A DNA stretch of 54,781 bases from Clostridiales bacterium UBA7285 (GTDB taxonomy: Bacteria > Bacillota > Clostridia > Peptostreptococcales > Anaerovoracaceae): NCBI GenBank assembly GCA_002472145.1, contig DKRJ01000028.1, positions 1-54,781 of the forward strand. Reading direction: 5' to 3'. How positions within the stretch are numbered: position 1 is the stretch's first letter; every line of letters begins with the position of its first letter. The notes under the pieces were generated by a model that had not been told where the DNA came from, searched no databases, and saw only the letters and a program-made list of their open reading frames with translations. Both the position numbers and the translations under genes were made by a program. This document shows positions 1-7,726 of this stretch, in pieces.

Positions 1-267
1 AACTTCAATTTACAATCAACCTTTTTTTTTCTTTCTTCTTTATTCCTTCTTTTTATCTCAGATGACTACTTGGAATCAATCATAATTTATTTTCATTATA
101 ATCATGACCGATTCTTTTTCTGATGTCATAATATTCTATTTTTTTAATAAAAGCAACAATATTATAGAAGAAAATCAATATATTGAATTTTTTGTGAAAT
201 TATTTCATTAAATCTGCATATTAGACTGATAAATTTGCATGATCTGTAAACTTAACACTATTTTTAG
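1..267. other. AT-rich leader region, no gene seen
   Basis: This stretch is much more AT-rich than the rest of the window. It opens with a long pyrimidine tract (about 20-55) and has stop codons in all frames. I see no coding region, RNA gene or hairpin with a T-run. It may be the edge of a horizontally acquired or intergenic segment. Confidence 0.5.
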
Positions 268-296
268 TTGTCGCGATGAGTGTTTCGCTGTAAAAT
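268..296 (+). promoter_or_regulatory. Candidate sigma-A promoter of the XRE-cupin gene
   Basis: A TTGTCG box at 268-273 is followed after 17 bases by TAAAAT at 291-296. Transcription would start near 303, giving a leader of about 30 nt that carries the ribosome binding site AGGATGG just before the GTG start at 336. Confidence 0.5.
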
Positions 297-335
297 TTAA
301 GAATAAAGCAAATATTCAATCAGGATGGTATCATT

Positions 336-884
336 GTGGATTTTGAATTAGGAAGTCGCATTAGATCTCTGAGGAAATCTCTCAACATGAGTATTGCAGA
401 GCTATCTGAAAAAAGCGGAGTAAGCACAGGTATGATCAGTCAGATAGAAAGAGATAAGGTCATGCCGTCGATAATGAACCTTTATTATATAGCGCGTGCG
501 CTTGGTACGGATATCAATTATTTTTTCAATGATGATGATGAGCCGGACATGAAACTCATCAGGCGCGGCGACCATAAAATCATTTCGGGAGGTAACCTCG
601 CAAAATTCGAACTTCTGATACCGGGGCATGTCGAACACAGTATTGATGTCGTTAAAATCACGATAAAAGGCGGGGAATCGAGTAACTACGAATGCATTAC
701 TCATGAAGGCGAGGAGTGCGGTTACGTTTTATCTGGAATTCTTACAGTTCGAGTGAAAGACAAGGATTATACGCTTTACCCGGGTGACAGTATTTTTTTC
801 AAAAGCACACTCCCACATAATTATTACAATCTGACGGATGAAGACTGCGTTTCCATCTGGGCCATGACACCGAATTTCTTTTGA
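336..884 (+). CDS. XRE-family transcriptional regulator with C-terminal cupin domain
   Basis: Two-domain regulator of 182 residues. Residues 1-60 form a helix-turn-helix (RIRSLRKSLNMSIAELSEKSG, then GVSTGMISQIERDK), the XRE/HTH_3 pattern. Residues about 105-175 form a cupin_2 barrel (HEGEECGYVLSGILTVRV, then YPGDSIFF, then PHNYYN) that in this family senses a small ligand. Start is GTG at 336 because AGGATGG lies 8 bases upstream and no in-frame ATG is better placed. The family commonly represses or activates a neighbouring exporter or amine/amino-acid catabolism gene; here the next gene downstream is a MATE exporter whose promoter overlaps this gene's stop codon. Regulation of that exporter is inferred. 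Confidence 0.9.
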   Translation: MDFELGSRIRSLRKSLNMSIAELSEKSGVSTGMISQIERDKVMPSIMNLYYIARALGTDINYFFNDDDEPDMKLIRRGDHKIISGGNLAKFELLIPGHVEHSIDVVKITIKGGESSNYECITHEGEECGYVLSGILTVRVKDKDYTLYPGDSIFFKSTLPHNYYNLTDEDCVSIWAMTPNFF

Positions 885-908
885 CGATTCTCCGGCCTCA
901 GTTATAAT
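881..908 (+). promoter_or_regulatory. Sigma-A-like promoter of the MATE gene
   Basis: TTGACG at 881-886, 16-base spacer, TATAAT at 903-908. The -35 box overlaps the stop codon of the upstream regulator gene. Predicted start near 915 leaves a leader of about 65 nt before ATG 981. A near-consensus promoter here suggests the exporter is transcribed independently of the regulator. Confidence 0.7.
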
Positions 909-980
909 AGAAATAATCTGAAAAAGGTACTTTATCAGTCTTTATATCTTTATCTGCTTCGCCGGGAGAACAAAGGGTCA

Positions 981-2351
981 ATGAAATTGTTCAAAGAACG
1001 CACTCAGGAAGACATTCTGATGACCGAAGGGAATCCGTATAAGAAGATCCTCTTTTTTATGATACCTGTCTTTCTGGGCGGGCTCTTCCAGCAGCTCTAC
1101 AACACGGTCGACGCTTTGATCGTAGGCAATTTCGTGGGGCCGGAGGCTCTCGGCGCCGTGTCGTCGACCGGGCCGCTCGTCTACATCGTCATCGGATTTT
1201 TCAACGGGTTCGCTATCGGGGCGGGGATCGTCATCGCAAGGCACATCGGCGCGCGCGACGATGTCCGGACTTCGGAGGCGGTCCACACGGACGTCGCGAT
1301 GGGCCTGATCTTCAGCGTCTGCATGTCTGTCGGCGGCGCTTTTGCCGCCGGGCCGCTGCTTAAACTCATGCAGGTCCCGGACGACTCCTACGCTTACGCG
1401 AACACGTACCTTACGATCTACTACGCAGGCAGTTTCGCGGTCATCCTGTATAACATCTTCATGGGTATCCTTCAGGCGGCGGGCGACAGCCGCAGGCCTC
1501 TGTATTACCTGATGCTGAGTTCCCTGACGAACGTCGTGCTGGATCTGCTTTTTATCGGCGTGTTTAAGTACGGCGTAGGCGGCGCTGCTGCTGCGACGGT
1601 GATATCGCAGTCGATCAGCGCTTGCCTCGCGTTCCGCAGGCTTTGCCGCTACGACGGCAGCATCCGCGTGGACGTCAGAAAGATAAGGATCAAAAAAGAA
1701 GAGGCGAAAAGGATAATCTACTACGGCTTCCCGACCGCGATGCAGGTCTGCGTGATCGACTTTTCCAACACGCTGATCCAGTCGTATATCAACTCTTTCG
1801 GCAGCCTGGCCATGGCGGGCATCGGCGCTTACTCGAAACTCGAAGGCTTCTCGTTCCTGCCGATCAACGCTTTCTCTATGGCACTTTCAACGTTCACGTC
1901 CCAAAACCTCGGCGCCGGCAAATACGACCGGATGCGCAAAGGCCTCGTTTTCTGCCTCGTGACGGGTGTTGCAGTGACCGAGATCACCGCGGGATTTCTG
2001 TATTTCTTCGCACCGCAGCTGCTGGGTCTGTTCACGGACGATCCGCAGGCTATCACGTACGGTCTCTACAGGGCGCACATCTGCGCGTGGTTCACGTGTC
2101 TCATGGCGTTTTCTCACATCGCCAGCGCTGGCATGCGCGGCATCGGAAAACCGATGGTGCCGATGATCGTAATGCTCGTGTTCTGGTGCGCCGTCAGGGT
2201 CGCTGTTCTGTTCACGATCGGCCAGGTGGTGCGCGAGATCACGCTCGTCTGCTGGATCTATCCGATCACGTGGAGTTTAAGCACGGTGGCGTATCTGATA
2301 TACGGAGGGTACTTGATAAAGCACGGTGCGCTGAGCGGGGCCAAGCGCTGA
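981..2351 (+). CDS. MATE family efflux transporter
   Basis: Integral membrane exporter of 456 residues, the usual MATE length, with about 12 hydrophobic segments. MATE proteins expel drugs, toxic cations or metabolites in exchange for Na+ or H+. Family hallmarks visible are the N-terminal stretch PVFLGGLFQQLYNTVDALIVG and the internal repeat beginning near residue 240 (YYGFPTAMQVCVIDFSN). ATG 981 is preceded by AAAGGG. The gene lies directly downstream of the XRE-cupin regulator and has its own promoter. Substrate cannot be told. Its last codons and stop are included in a short tandem duplication (2345-2380). Confidence 0.93.
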   Translation: MKLFKERTQEDILMTEGNPYKKILFFMIPVFLGGLFQQLYNTVDALIVGNFVGPEALGAVSSTGPLVYIVIGFFNGFAIGAGIVIARHIGARDDVRTSEAVHTDVAMGLIFSVCMSVGGAFAAGPLLKLMQVPDDSYAYANTYLTIYYAGSFAVILYNIFMGILQAAGDSRRPLYYLMLSSLTNVVLDLLFIGVFKYGVGGAAAATVISQSISACLAFRRLCRYDGSIRVDVRKIRIKKEEAKRIIYYGFPTAMQVCVIDFSNTLIQSYINSFGSLAMAGIGAYSKLEGFSFLPINAFSMALSTFTSQNLGAGKYDRMRKGLVFCLVTGVAVTEITAGFLYFFAPQLLGLFTDDPQAITYGLYRAHICAWFTCLMAFSHIASAGMRGIGKPMVPMIVMLVFWCAVRVAVLFTIGQVVREITLVCWIYPITWSLSTVAYLIYGGYLIKHGALSGAKR

Positions 2352-2380
2352 GGGGATGCCTGGCGCCGAGGGGATGCCTA
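2345..2380 (+). repeat. 18-bp tandem duplication spanning the MATE stop codon
   Basis: Two 18-bp units, 2345-2362 and 2363-2380, differ at two positions. The first unit contains the TGA stop of the MATE gene, the second has CGA at the same place. This is one of several arrays in the window that start in the last codons of a gene. Confidence 0.75.
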
Positions 2381-2392
2381 GCCGCCGTTATT

Positions 2393-2494
2393 ATTGTGCG
2401 AATATTCTGATTGCTTGGTGTTGCTCAAATAACATCACGGGAATATCAGAGGAACCCTATAGGGAATTTGCGAATTTGCCGTTTTTGCACATAC
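2393..2494. repeat. Dispersed intergenic element, copy A
   Basis: About 100 bp that align almost end to end with 7571-7672. The best conserved part is 2452-2494 (GAACCCTATAGGGAATTTG followed by a TTGCCGTTTTTGCACATAC segment). The centre (about 2417-2438) is a decayed version of the 24-bp palindrome seen intact in copy B. No convincing coding potential. Confidence 0.7.
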
Positions 2495-2535
2495 TGCATG
2501 TCCCCGCACGCACACACTGATTGTTTCCGGATCCT

Positions 2536-2576
2536 GAAAGCAAAGAGCCCCCGTCAGGTGATGGCAGAGGCCCTTT
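2536..2576 (-). terminator. Candidate terminator of the 5'-nucleotidase gene
   Basis: Read on the minus strand, AAAGGGCC (2576-2569) pairs with GGCTCTTT (2549-2542) with one G-U pair; the interior CCATCA/TGACGG can extend the stem. A CTCTTTGCTTT tract follows. It lies 30 bases past the stop at 2607. Confidence 0.5.
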
Positions 2577-2606
2577 TAACGCTATGCTTGTTTTGCTGCA
2601 GGCGGA

Positions 2607-4427
2607 TCAGAGATCCTGCTTTCTGGCTTTGTTAACCCCCGCAGCGGCTGCCAGTGAAGCGGCGAGCAGTGCCACATAGAACAGGGCATATGACTCGTCA
2701 CCGGTCGGAGGTGTTTTAGCCGGTTTTTCTTCCTCAGGTTTTTCCGCTATGGCGATCCTTCCGCTGCCGGCAGGGTTTGAGTACAGCGACGCAGGGATCA
2801 CGCCGTTCAGATATTTATCTGACGTTACGTAAGTTACCAGCATATCACTGTCCACGAGAGTTTTGCCGTAGTCCTTAACGAGCTCGGCTCCCTTCCACAT
2901 CGTCATTCCGTCGCCCGCGTTCAGGAGGACGTACTGGCTTCCGCCGACCGTGTAGGTGGCCTTAGGATCGATAGCGACGCCGTTGACTTTTACGTCGTAG
3001 ACTCTTCTCTCGGCGCCTTCTTTGATCCCGGTGAATTCGCCTTTTTCATTAGACTGTGCGGGGGAGGCGACGGTAGGATCGATCTTATACGTCATTCCCG
3101 CGCATTGAATGAAACCGCCGTTTTCGTCAGGATATTTACGGGTGCTGTATTCCAGGGCGTCCAGGATCTGCTGACCGGTCGCCTTTACGATGCACATCTT
3201 ATTGCCCCAAGGGTTAAGCGCACGGATATCCATTTCGGTGACGTCGCCTTTTTTGATGTCTGCTCTGATGCCGCCGCCGTTGGCGATCGCGATGTCGCAT
3301 CCCATGATCGCCTTATACGCGTCGGCGACGAAATTGCCGGCGTTGCACTCGCGCGTTCTTACCACGCGCTTCTCGGTTTCGGGATCGAGGATCGTGATGT
3401 CGACTTCCGACGAAGCGATCGTTTTCGTGTACGGAATGAGTTTTTCGTGATCGGCGTCGATTATCTTCTGAACTGCCGCCTGCTGATCCTTCGCGGCTTC
3501 GTCCGTTATTAAAGCTGCTGCGTCGGTGGTTTTGATCAGTTCGGCACTCTCTGAGAATGTACTGCTGTCAGTGTCAAATGTGATCTCCAGCTTTCCGATG
3601 TTCGCGAACTTCGTGCCGGTCTGCGTCACATATACGTCTTCGCCGTCTTTGTCTTTGAAAGTCTCGCCATTATAGCCCGGGCCCGGGACTTCTTCGTGAG
3701 AATGCCCGTCGATGTACGTATCGATGCCGGACGTGTTTTTGATTATGGACTCCGTGTTATAGTCGGTATCGGTTCCGGCAATACCTGTGTGCCCGATCGC
3801 CACGATGTACTCGGCGCCGTCGCCCTTTGCTTTGTCGATGGCTCCCTGGATGGTCGAATAGAACTCATTTTCCTTAAAGGAATAGATGTAGTTTCCGCTC
3901 TCATCCTGGAAATACTTAGGAGTGGACTTCGTGTAGGTTTCAGGGGTCGTGATGCCGATGAAGCCGATCTTATGACCGCCGTATTCCGCTACGACGTAAG
4001 GAGTCAGCACGGGGGCATTTGTTTTGAGGTCATAGAAGTTGCAGGAAAGATAGGTGTAGGCTGCTTTATCTTTCAGTTTGAGGAACTGTTCCATCTCATA
4101 ATCGAACTCGTGGTTCCCCGGGACTGCCAGATCGTACGGAACGGCGTTCATGAGATCAACCGACGCCTCGCCCTTAGTGATCGAGTCTATGAGTTCTCCC
4201 TGGACGGCATCGCCAGCATCGACGGCGATGACTTCTTTTCCATCGGACTTAAGTTGCTCTTTGTACCCCGCCAGAGTCGAGTACCCTTCGATCGCTCCGT
4301 GCACGTCATTCGTGTACAGGATCGTCAGGACGGTCGATCCTTCCGCAGACACGGGGATCCACACAAAGAGACCTGCGGCAAAGACCAAAGCCAGCAGCAG
4401 TGCCGAGATCCTTTTAAGATGGCGCAT
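2607..4427 (-). CDS. Secreted 5'-nucleotidase / UshA-like metallophosphoesterase, putatively wall-anchored
   Basis: Extracellular nucleotide-hydrolysing enzyme of 606 residues. An N-terminal signal peptide (residues 1-29, hydrophobic LLLALVFAAGLFVWI) precedes a calcineurin-like metallophosphoesterase domain with TNDVHG (~38), DAGDAVQG (~70), GNHEFDYE (~104) and GHSHEE (~241). The 5'-nucleotidase C-terminal substrate domain follows (about 345-545; NAGNFVADAY, NGGGIRADI). The C-terminus has TPPTGD (572-577), a hydrophobic segment and a basic tail, the layout of a sortase sorting signal although the motif is not canonical LPxTG. ATG 4427 has a perfect AGGAGG. Role: salvage of nucleosides and phosphate at the cell surface. 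The window's only sortase (48653-49285) carries an internal stop. Confidence 0.92.
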   Translation of the reverse strand: MRHLKRISALLLALVFAAGLFVWIPVSAEGSTVLTILYTNDVHGAIEGYSTLAGYKEQLKSDGKEVIAVDAGDAVQGELIDSITKGEASVDLMNAVPYDLAVPGNHEFDYEMEQFLKLKDKAAYTYLSCNFYDLKTNAPVLTPYVVAEYGGHKIGFIGITTPETYTKSTPKYFQDESGNYIYSFKENEFYSTIQGAIDKAKGDGAEYIVAIGHTGIAGTDTDYNTESIIKNTSGIDTYIDGHSHEEVPGPGYNGETFKDKDGEDVYVTQTGTKFANIGKLEITFDTDSSTFSESAELIKTTDAAALITDEAAKDQQAAVQKIIDADHEKLIPYTKTIASSEVDITILDPETEKRVVRTRECNAGNFVADAYKAIMGCDIAIANGGGIRADIKKGDVTEMDIRALNPWGNKMCIVKATGQQILDALEYSTRKYPDENGGFIQCAGMTYKIDPTVASPAQSNEKGEFTGIKEGAERRVYDVKVNGVAIDPKATYTVGGSQYVLLNAGDGMTMWKGAELVKDYGKTLVDSDMLVTYVTSDKYLNGVIPASLYSNPAGSGRIAIAEKPEEEKPAKTPPTGDESYALFYVALLAASLAAAAGVNKARKQDL

Positions 4428-4466
4428 GATAAAACCTCCTTTGAAAAATCAATATCAGACTGGTCA

Positions 4467-4494
4467 ATATTAATTTAATAATACTCTTTTTCAA
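4467..4494 (-). promoter_or_regulatory. Candidate promoter of the 5'-nucleotidase gene
   Basis: On the minus strand TTGAAA (4494-4489), a 16-base spacer and TAATAT (4472-4467). It lies about 40 bases upstream of the AGGAGG-led ATG at 4427. Confidence 0.5.
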
Positions 4495-4555
4495 AGGAAT
4501 GCGCCACGTATTATTCACTTATTTTCAAAAATTCAAAAAATTATTTACAAAAATA

Positions 4556-4630
4556 GGGATCGCGGCAAAAGGGATCGCGGCAACAGGGATCGCGGCAATA
4601 GGGATCGCGGCAATAGGGATCGCGACCGCA
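4556..4630 (+). repeat. 15-bp tandem array, five units
   Basis: Five head-to-tail 15-bp units, each starting GGGATCGCGGCA (fifth unit diverged), at 4556, 4571, 4586, 4601 and 4616. It separates the 3' end of a minus-strand coiled-coil gene from the 5'-nucleotidase promoter. A plus-strand reading frame across it gives a repeated Gly-Ile-Ala pattern but has no other gene-like property. Confidence 0.85.
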
Positions 4631-4669
4631 ACGGATTCGCCAAAACTCGATTTCCCCGGAATTATTAGT

Positions 4670-5098
4670 TCACCAGTTTACGATGCTGAAGATGATGAAC
4701 CCGGCGAGAAAGCCCGCGGCAAATGTAAAAAGCATATTGCGGATCAGGCGCGGCCACGGCTTCTTCTTCTTTTCGAGGTCCTCGAGCTTCTTGCGGTCGA
4801 GGGCGTTCATGGAGCGGACTTTGCCGACGTCGTAACGCTTCGATTCGACCTCGCGGCGCATATACTCGTTTGCCTCCCGCTGCAGGCGGATCTTTTCAAG
4901 GAGTGACGCTATATCGTCGTCATCGCCGGCCTGCGGGGCACAAAGCGCGTCCAGGCGTTTTTCGTTTTCCAGCCTTTCGCGTTCGAGTCTTTCGACCTCA
5001 TCGAGATCGAGCTCGACCCCGGAGTTTTCTTCGTTCTGCTGCATCCCGCTCTGCTTCAAGGCGCGGCCGTCTTTGCCGTCTTCAGGTTTTTTGCTCAT
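4670..5098 (-). CDS. Coiled-coil protein with C-terminal membrane anchor
   Basis: 142 residues, function unknown. Residues about 25-115 are charged and heptad-like (VERLERERLENEKRL, then SLLEKIRLQREANEYMRREV), predicting coiled coil; residues about 117-142 form one transmembrane helix (MLFTFAAGFLAGFIIFSIV), so the bulk would be cytoplasmic with a tail anchor. The start ATG overlaps the upstream gene's stop by four bases (ATGA), implying translational coupling to a second small coiled-coil membrane protein. I do not recognise a named family. Confidence 0.75.
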   Translation of the reverse strand: MSKKPEDGKDGRALKQSGMQQNEENSGVELDLDEVERLERERLENEKRLDALCAPQAGDDDDIASLLEKIRLQREANEYMRREVESKRYDVGKVRSMNALDRKKLEDLEKKKKPWPRLIRNMLFTFAAGFLAGFIIFSIVNW

Positions 5099-5355
5099 TC
5101 CAGACCTCCGCTCAGCAGGATGAACTCGACTAAGGCTTTGCCGACGACAAGCCCGAAGACAAAGATCGCGACAGCGATCAGCACTTTCATATTCCGCCAG
5201 TCCCGGCTGTCACGGTACTTAAACATCAGGTCGCGTCCGGCGCGCCTGCTCTGGTCGTACTGCTCCGACAGAGAATCGTACTCCCTCGTCAGAGAATCAT
5301 AATCTTTTCTCAAAGTCTCGAGTTCGCGCTCGAGGGTGTCTTTCCGTTCGGACAT
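5095..5355 (-). CDS. Small coiled-coil protein with C-terminal membrane helix
   Basis: 86 residues, function unknown. Residues 5-45 are a coiled coil (ELETLRKDYDSLTREYDSL), and residues about 57-80 a transmembrane helix (VLIAVAIFVFGLVVGKALVEF). The architecture (coiled coil then tail anchor) repeats that of the downstream gene, with which it overlaps by 4 bases. The pair is transcribed divergently from the C39-type peptidase gene at 5507, and may form a hetero-oligomeric membrane complex; that is inference. Confidence 0.7.
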   Translation of the reverse strand: MSERKDTLERELETLRKDYDSLTREYDSLSEQYDQSRRAGRDLMFKYRDSRDWRNMKVLIAVAIFVFGLVVGKALVEFILLSGGLE

Positions 5356-5422
5356 TTTCCCGGCTCCCCGGCCCGCACGGCCGTGTTTTGTCAGAAACAG
5401 ATCATGAAAACGATTTAAGTGG

Positions 5423-5444
5423 ATTATACCATATATGATATAAT
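5423..5444. promoter_or_regulatory. Divergent -10 boxes
   Basis: TATAAT occurs on the plus strand at 5439-5444 (toward the C39-type peptidase) and on the minus strand at 5428-5423 (toward the coiled-coil pair). Neither has a good -35 box. The overlap suggests the two directions compete for polymerase. Confidence 0.4.
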
Positions 5445-5506
5445 CGAATACAGCAAAGCCTCGATATTCTTAGGCAGGCGCTTTGTTTTCGCGAAAGGGG
5501 AAGATC

Positions 5507-7396
5507 ATGAGCAACCTGATAATCATCGATTCCGCGGAGGGATTCGCGCGCGGCTCGGCCGTAAATCTCGAACCGAACAAAAAAGGCGGCGGTCTGGCTC
5601 TCGCCGAAGGGCAGACAGAGGGCAGGTACATCTCCGAGGCCTTTGAAACCGGGGAATGGAACGATATAGTCGCTTCGTGGAACGCCGATACCCCGCGCGG
5701 GACGTCGATCGAGGTCAGCGGCCGTGCGTACGTAACTGAGGCGGCGGGCTTCGGCGCGGAAGGTGCAGGCGGCAGTGCGGACAGCGTCGGGGAAGGCGCT
5801 GCGGGCGGCAATGCGGACAGCGCCGCAGACAGAGATGCGGGCGGCGCCGCGGAAGTCGCTGCGGAAAGCGGCGCAGGCGGCTGGACGGACTGGATCACGT
5901 GGGGCTCGTGGAGCCCGTACATACGCAGGAACTGCCCGGAATGCGAGGATGAGCGGCTCCTGGCTTTCGCCAACTCATACGGCGGAGCCGGCGACAGCTC
6001 GATGAATATCACGGACGGCAGGACCGCGGTGAAATTCCAGTTCCGCGCCGTTCTTACGGCGGACGAAAGCGCGGAAGCGATGCCGGTGCTCAGGATGCTG
6101 GCGGCTTCATATAAGAATACGAACGACGAAAAGTGGCGCGAAAAGTGCGGCGCGGAAGGTGCGGACGGCCCTGACGGCGCGGACGGCTTCTGCGCGCCCG
6201 ACAAAGACCTGCCGGAACGTGTTTTGCTCGACACACCCGCTATCTCGCAGGTGCGGAGGGATCCTTCCTATGCTGACTCGATCTGCTCCGCCACGTGCGC
6301 AGCGATGATGCTCTGCGGCAAAGGCGAGGACGTCACGCCGGACGAGGTAACGCTCGCGAACTACGACTACGGATTCGGCGGCAACGGCAACTGGAGTTTC
6401 ACGGCCGCGGCGATCGGCTCGTACGGATACGAGAGTTATGTCTCATACGCGAGTTTCCGCGACGTCAGGCTGGAACTCGCAGCGGGGAATCCCGTCGCGT
6501 TTTCTGTCAAATATTCGCGCGATAAGGACGGCAGATACGCTTACATGGAGAACGTTCCGATCCGCAGCACCGGCGGGCATCTCGTTTTGATCGTCGGATA
6601 TTATTACGACCAGGAAGCCGGCGAGTACGTGTATTTCGCAAACGACCCCGCCGCGGAGACGGATCGCGAGGTCGGGCACCGCGAGTACCGCGGGCATCAG
6701 CTTTCCGGAGCCTGGTACAGGCGCGCGGCGTATATCGCACACGAAAAAGTTGCGGACGGGAAATGGGCGAGAGTCCGCGTGCGGGCAAAGCTCGTTCCTG
6801 CCGGAAACATGGGTTCAGGTGCCGCCGGCGCAGCGTCAGGCGCCGGCGCAGCGTCAGGCACGGGCGCGGGATCCGGCGCGGCAGCGGACTTCAGGCTCGT
6901 CGCGGAAGACGGGCGCGAGATCAAACTCGCCGAGGACTTTACGACCGACCCGCGCGAAAACTTCGGCGGCCACGGCACGATCATCGTTACGATCCCGGGA
7001 CGCGTCTCGGAGATCCCGGAAGGTGCGCGGCGCACTTCCGCTAATGACGTTCCTTACTACGGATGTGTTTCGATCGGCCCGGAAGGTACCCTCATGTTCA
7101 AGGGCGACGCTGCGGAAGCGCTGAGAAAAGGCCTTTCGCCCGAACTCACGATCATCACGAACGACGGATATACTTACTGCGTTAAAGCGGCCGCGGGATC
7201 TACGAAGAAGCCGGTGACGGAGAAGCCGGTGAATGAGAGGCCGGCTGCGGAAAAAGTCGCCGGCTGCGGCAAAACGTCGCCGGCTGCGGAAAAAGTCGCC
7301 GGCTGCGGCAAAAAGTGTCAAGGCATATATGTCCCGTTTGGCGATTTTCATAAAGCCATTTTGGGTGACCATCAGATTCTAATGATGTTACAGTGA
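5507..7396 (+). CDS. C39-type cysteine peptidase with N-terminal beta domain and repeat tail
   Basis: 629 residues. The N-terminal domain (1-230; FETGEWNDIVASWNADTPRG, GGWTDWITWGSWSPY) matches the accessory domain of C39-like peptidases. The papain-fold Peptidase_C39_2 domain spans about 240-410, with probable catalytic Cys260 in SICSATCAAMM, His358 in GGHLVLIVGY and the following FANDPA Asn/Asp. No signal peptide is visible despite the family usually being exported. Two Ala/Gly-rich linkers (about 85-120 and 435-460) and a C-terminal tail of repeated PAAEKVAGCGK units look like expanded tandem repeats. ATG 5507 is chosen over an upstream TTG because AAAGGGGAAG precedes it. Substrate unknown. 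Confidence 0.75.
   Translation: MSNLIIIDSAEGFARGSAVNLEPNKKGGGLALAEGQTEGRYISEAFETGEWNDIVASWNADTPRGTSIEVSGRAYVTEAAGFGAEGAGGSADSVGEGAAGGNADSAADRDAGGAAEVAAESGAGGWTDWITWGSWSPYIRRNCPECEDERLLAFANSYGGAGDSSMNITDGRTAVKFQFRAVLTADESAEAMPVLRMLAASYKNTNDEKWREKCGAEGADGPDGADGFCAPDKDLPERVLLDTPAISQVRRDPSYADSICSATCAAMMLCGKGEDVTPDEVTLANYDYGFGGNGNWSFTAAAIGSYGYESYVSYASFRDVRLELAAGNPVAFSVKYSRDKDGRYAYMENVPIRSTGGHLVLIVGYYYDQEAGEYVYFANDPAAETDREVGHREYRGHQLSGAWYRRAAYIAHEKVADGKWARVRVRAKLVPAGNMGSGAAGAASGAGAASGTGAGSGAAADFRLVAEDGREIKLAEDFTTDPRENFGGHGTIIVTIPGRVSEIPEGARRTSANDVPYYGCVSIGPEGTLMFKGDAAEALRKGLSPELTIITNDGYTYCVKAAAGSTKKPVTEKPVNERPAAEKVAGCGKTSPAAEKVAGCGKKCQGIYVPFGDFHKAILGDHQILMMLQ
7195..7320 (+). repeat. Coding tandem repeat at the 3' end of the C39-type peptidase gene
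   Basis: Roughly 15- to 39-bp units beginning GCCGGCTGCGG or GCCGGTGA are repeated six times and translate to KPV(T/N)E(K/R) and PAAEKVAGCGK. The tail after the last unit is unlike the rest of the protein, so the original stop codon may have been lost when the array expanded. Confidence 0.55.
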
Positions 7397-7499
7397 TATT
7401 CTCCCTGTAACAGCCGGTGTTTTCCTGCAAATACCAATGTTTTCCCTATTTTTCCTTATGAAACCGCCTTTCGGGGATAAAAATGGTGCCGGGAACAGA

Positions 7500-7542
7500 A
7501 TCTGAATCTGATCTGATCTGATGTGATCTGAATCTGAATCTC
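7500..7542. repeat. Short TCTGA/TCTGAA tandem tract
   Basis: A run of imperfect 5-6 bp units (TCTGAA, TCTGA, TGTGA) in the gap between two convergent genes. Purpose unknown; typical of a slippage tract. Confidence 0.6.
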
Positions 7543-7570
7543 CCTGCACCATATTTTTTATTGTGCTAAA

Positions 7571-7672
7571 TTGCGCGAATATTTTGATTCTCTGATGTTC
7601 CTATAGGAACATCAGGTGAATATCATTGGAACCCTATAAGGAATTTGTGAAATTGCCGTTTTTGGCACATAC
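7571..7672. repeat. Dispersed intergenic element, copy B
   Basis: Aligns with copy A (2393-2494) over its whole length. It contains an exact 24-bp palindrome at 7592-7615 whose half site is CTGATGTTCCTA, followed by the conserved GAACCCTATAAGGAATTTG block at 7629-7672 ending in GGCACATAC. It fills most of the 330-base gap between the C39-type peptidase and pepV genes (convergent). Confidence 0.75.
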
Positions 7673-7726
7673 CATATAACTCTGCCTGCCGCGGTGCCTC
7701 CGCGCCTCCGCGCCTCCGCGATCACA

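Noticed and set aside
2411..2635. 74-codon plus-strand frame after the MATE gene
   Set aside because: Consists of the dispersed element (copy A) and the 5'-nucleotidase terminator.
4499..4906. 135-codon plus-strand frame with GIAAIGIAA repeats
   Set aside because: Created by the 15-bp tandem array and the complement of the coiled-coil gene.
5470..6234. 254-codon minus-strand frame with Ser/Pro/Ala runs
   Set aside because: Mirror of the Ala/Gly-rich linker of the C39-type peptidase.
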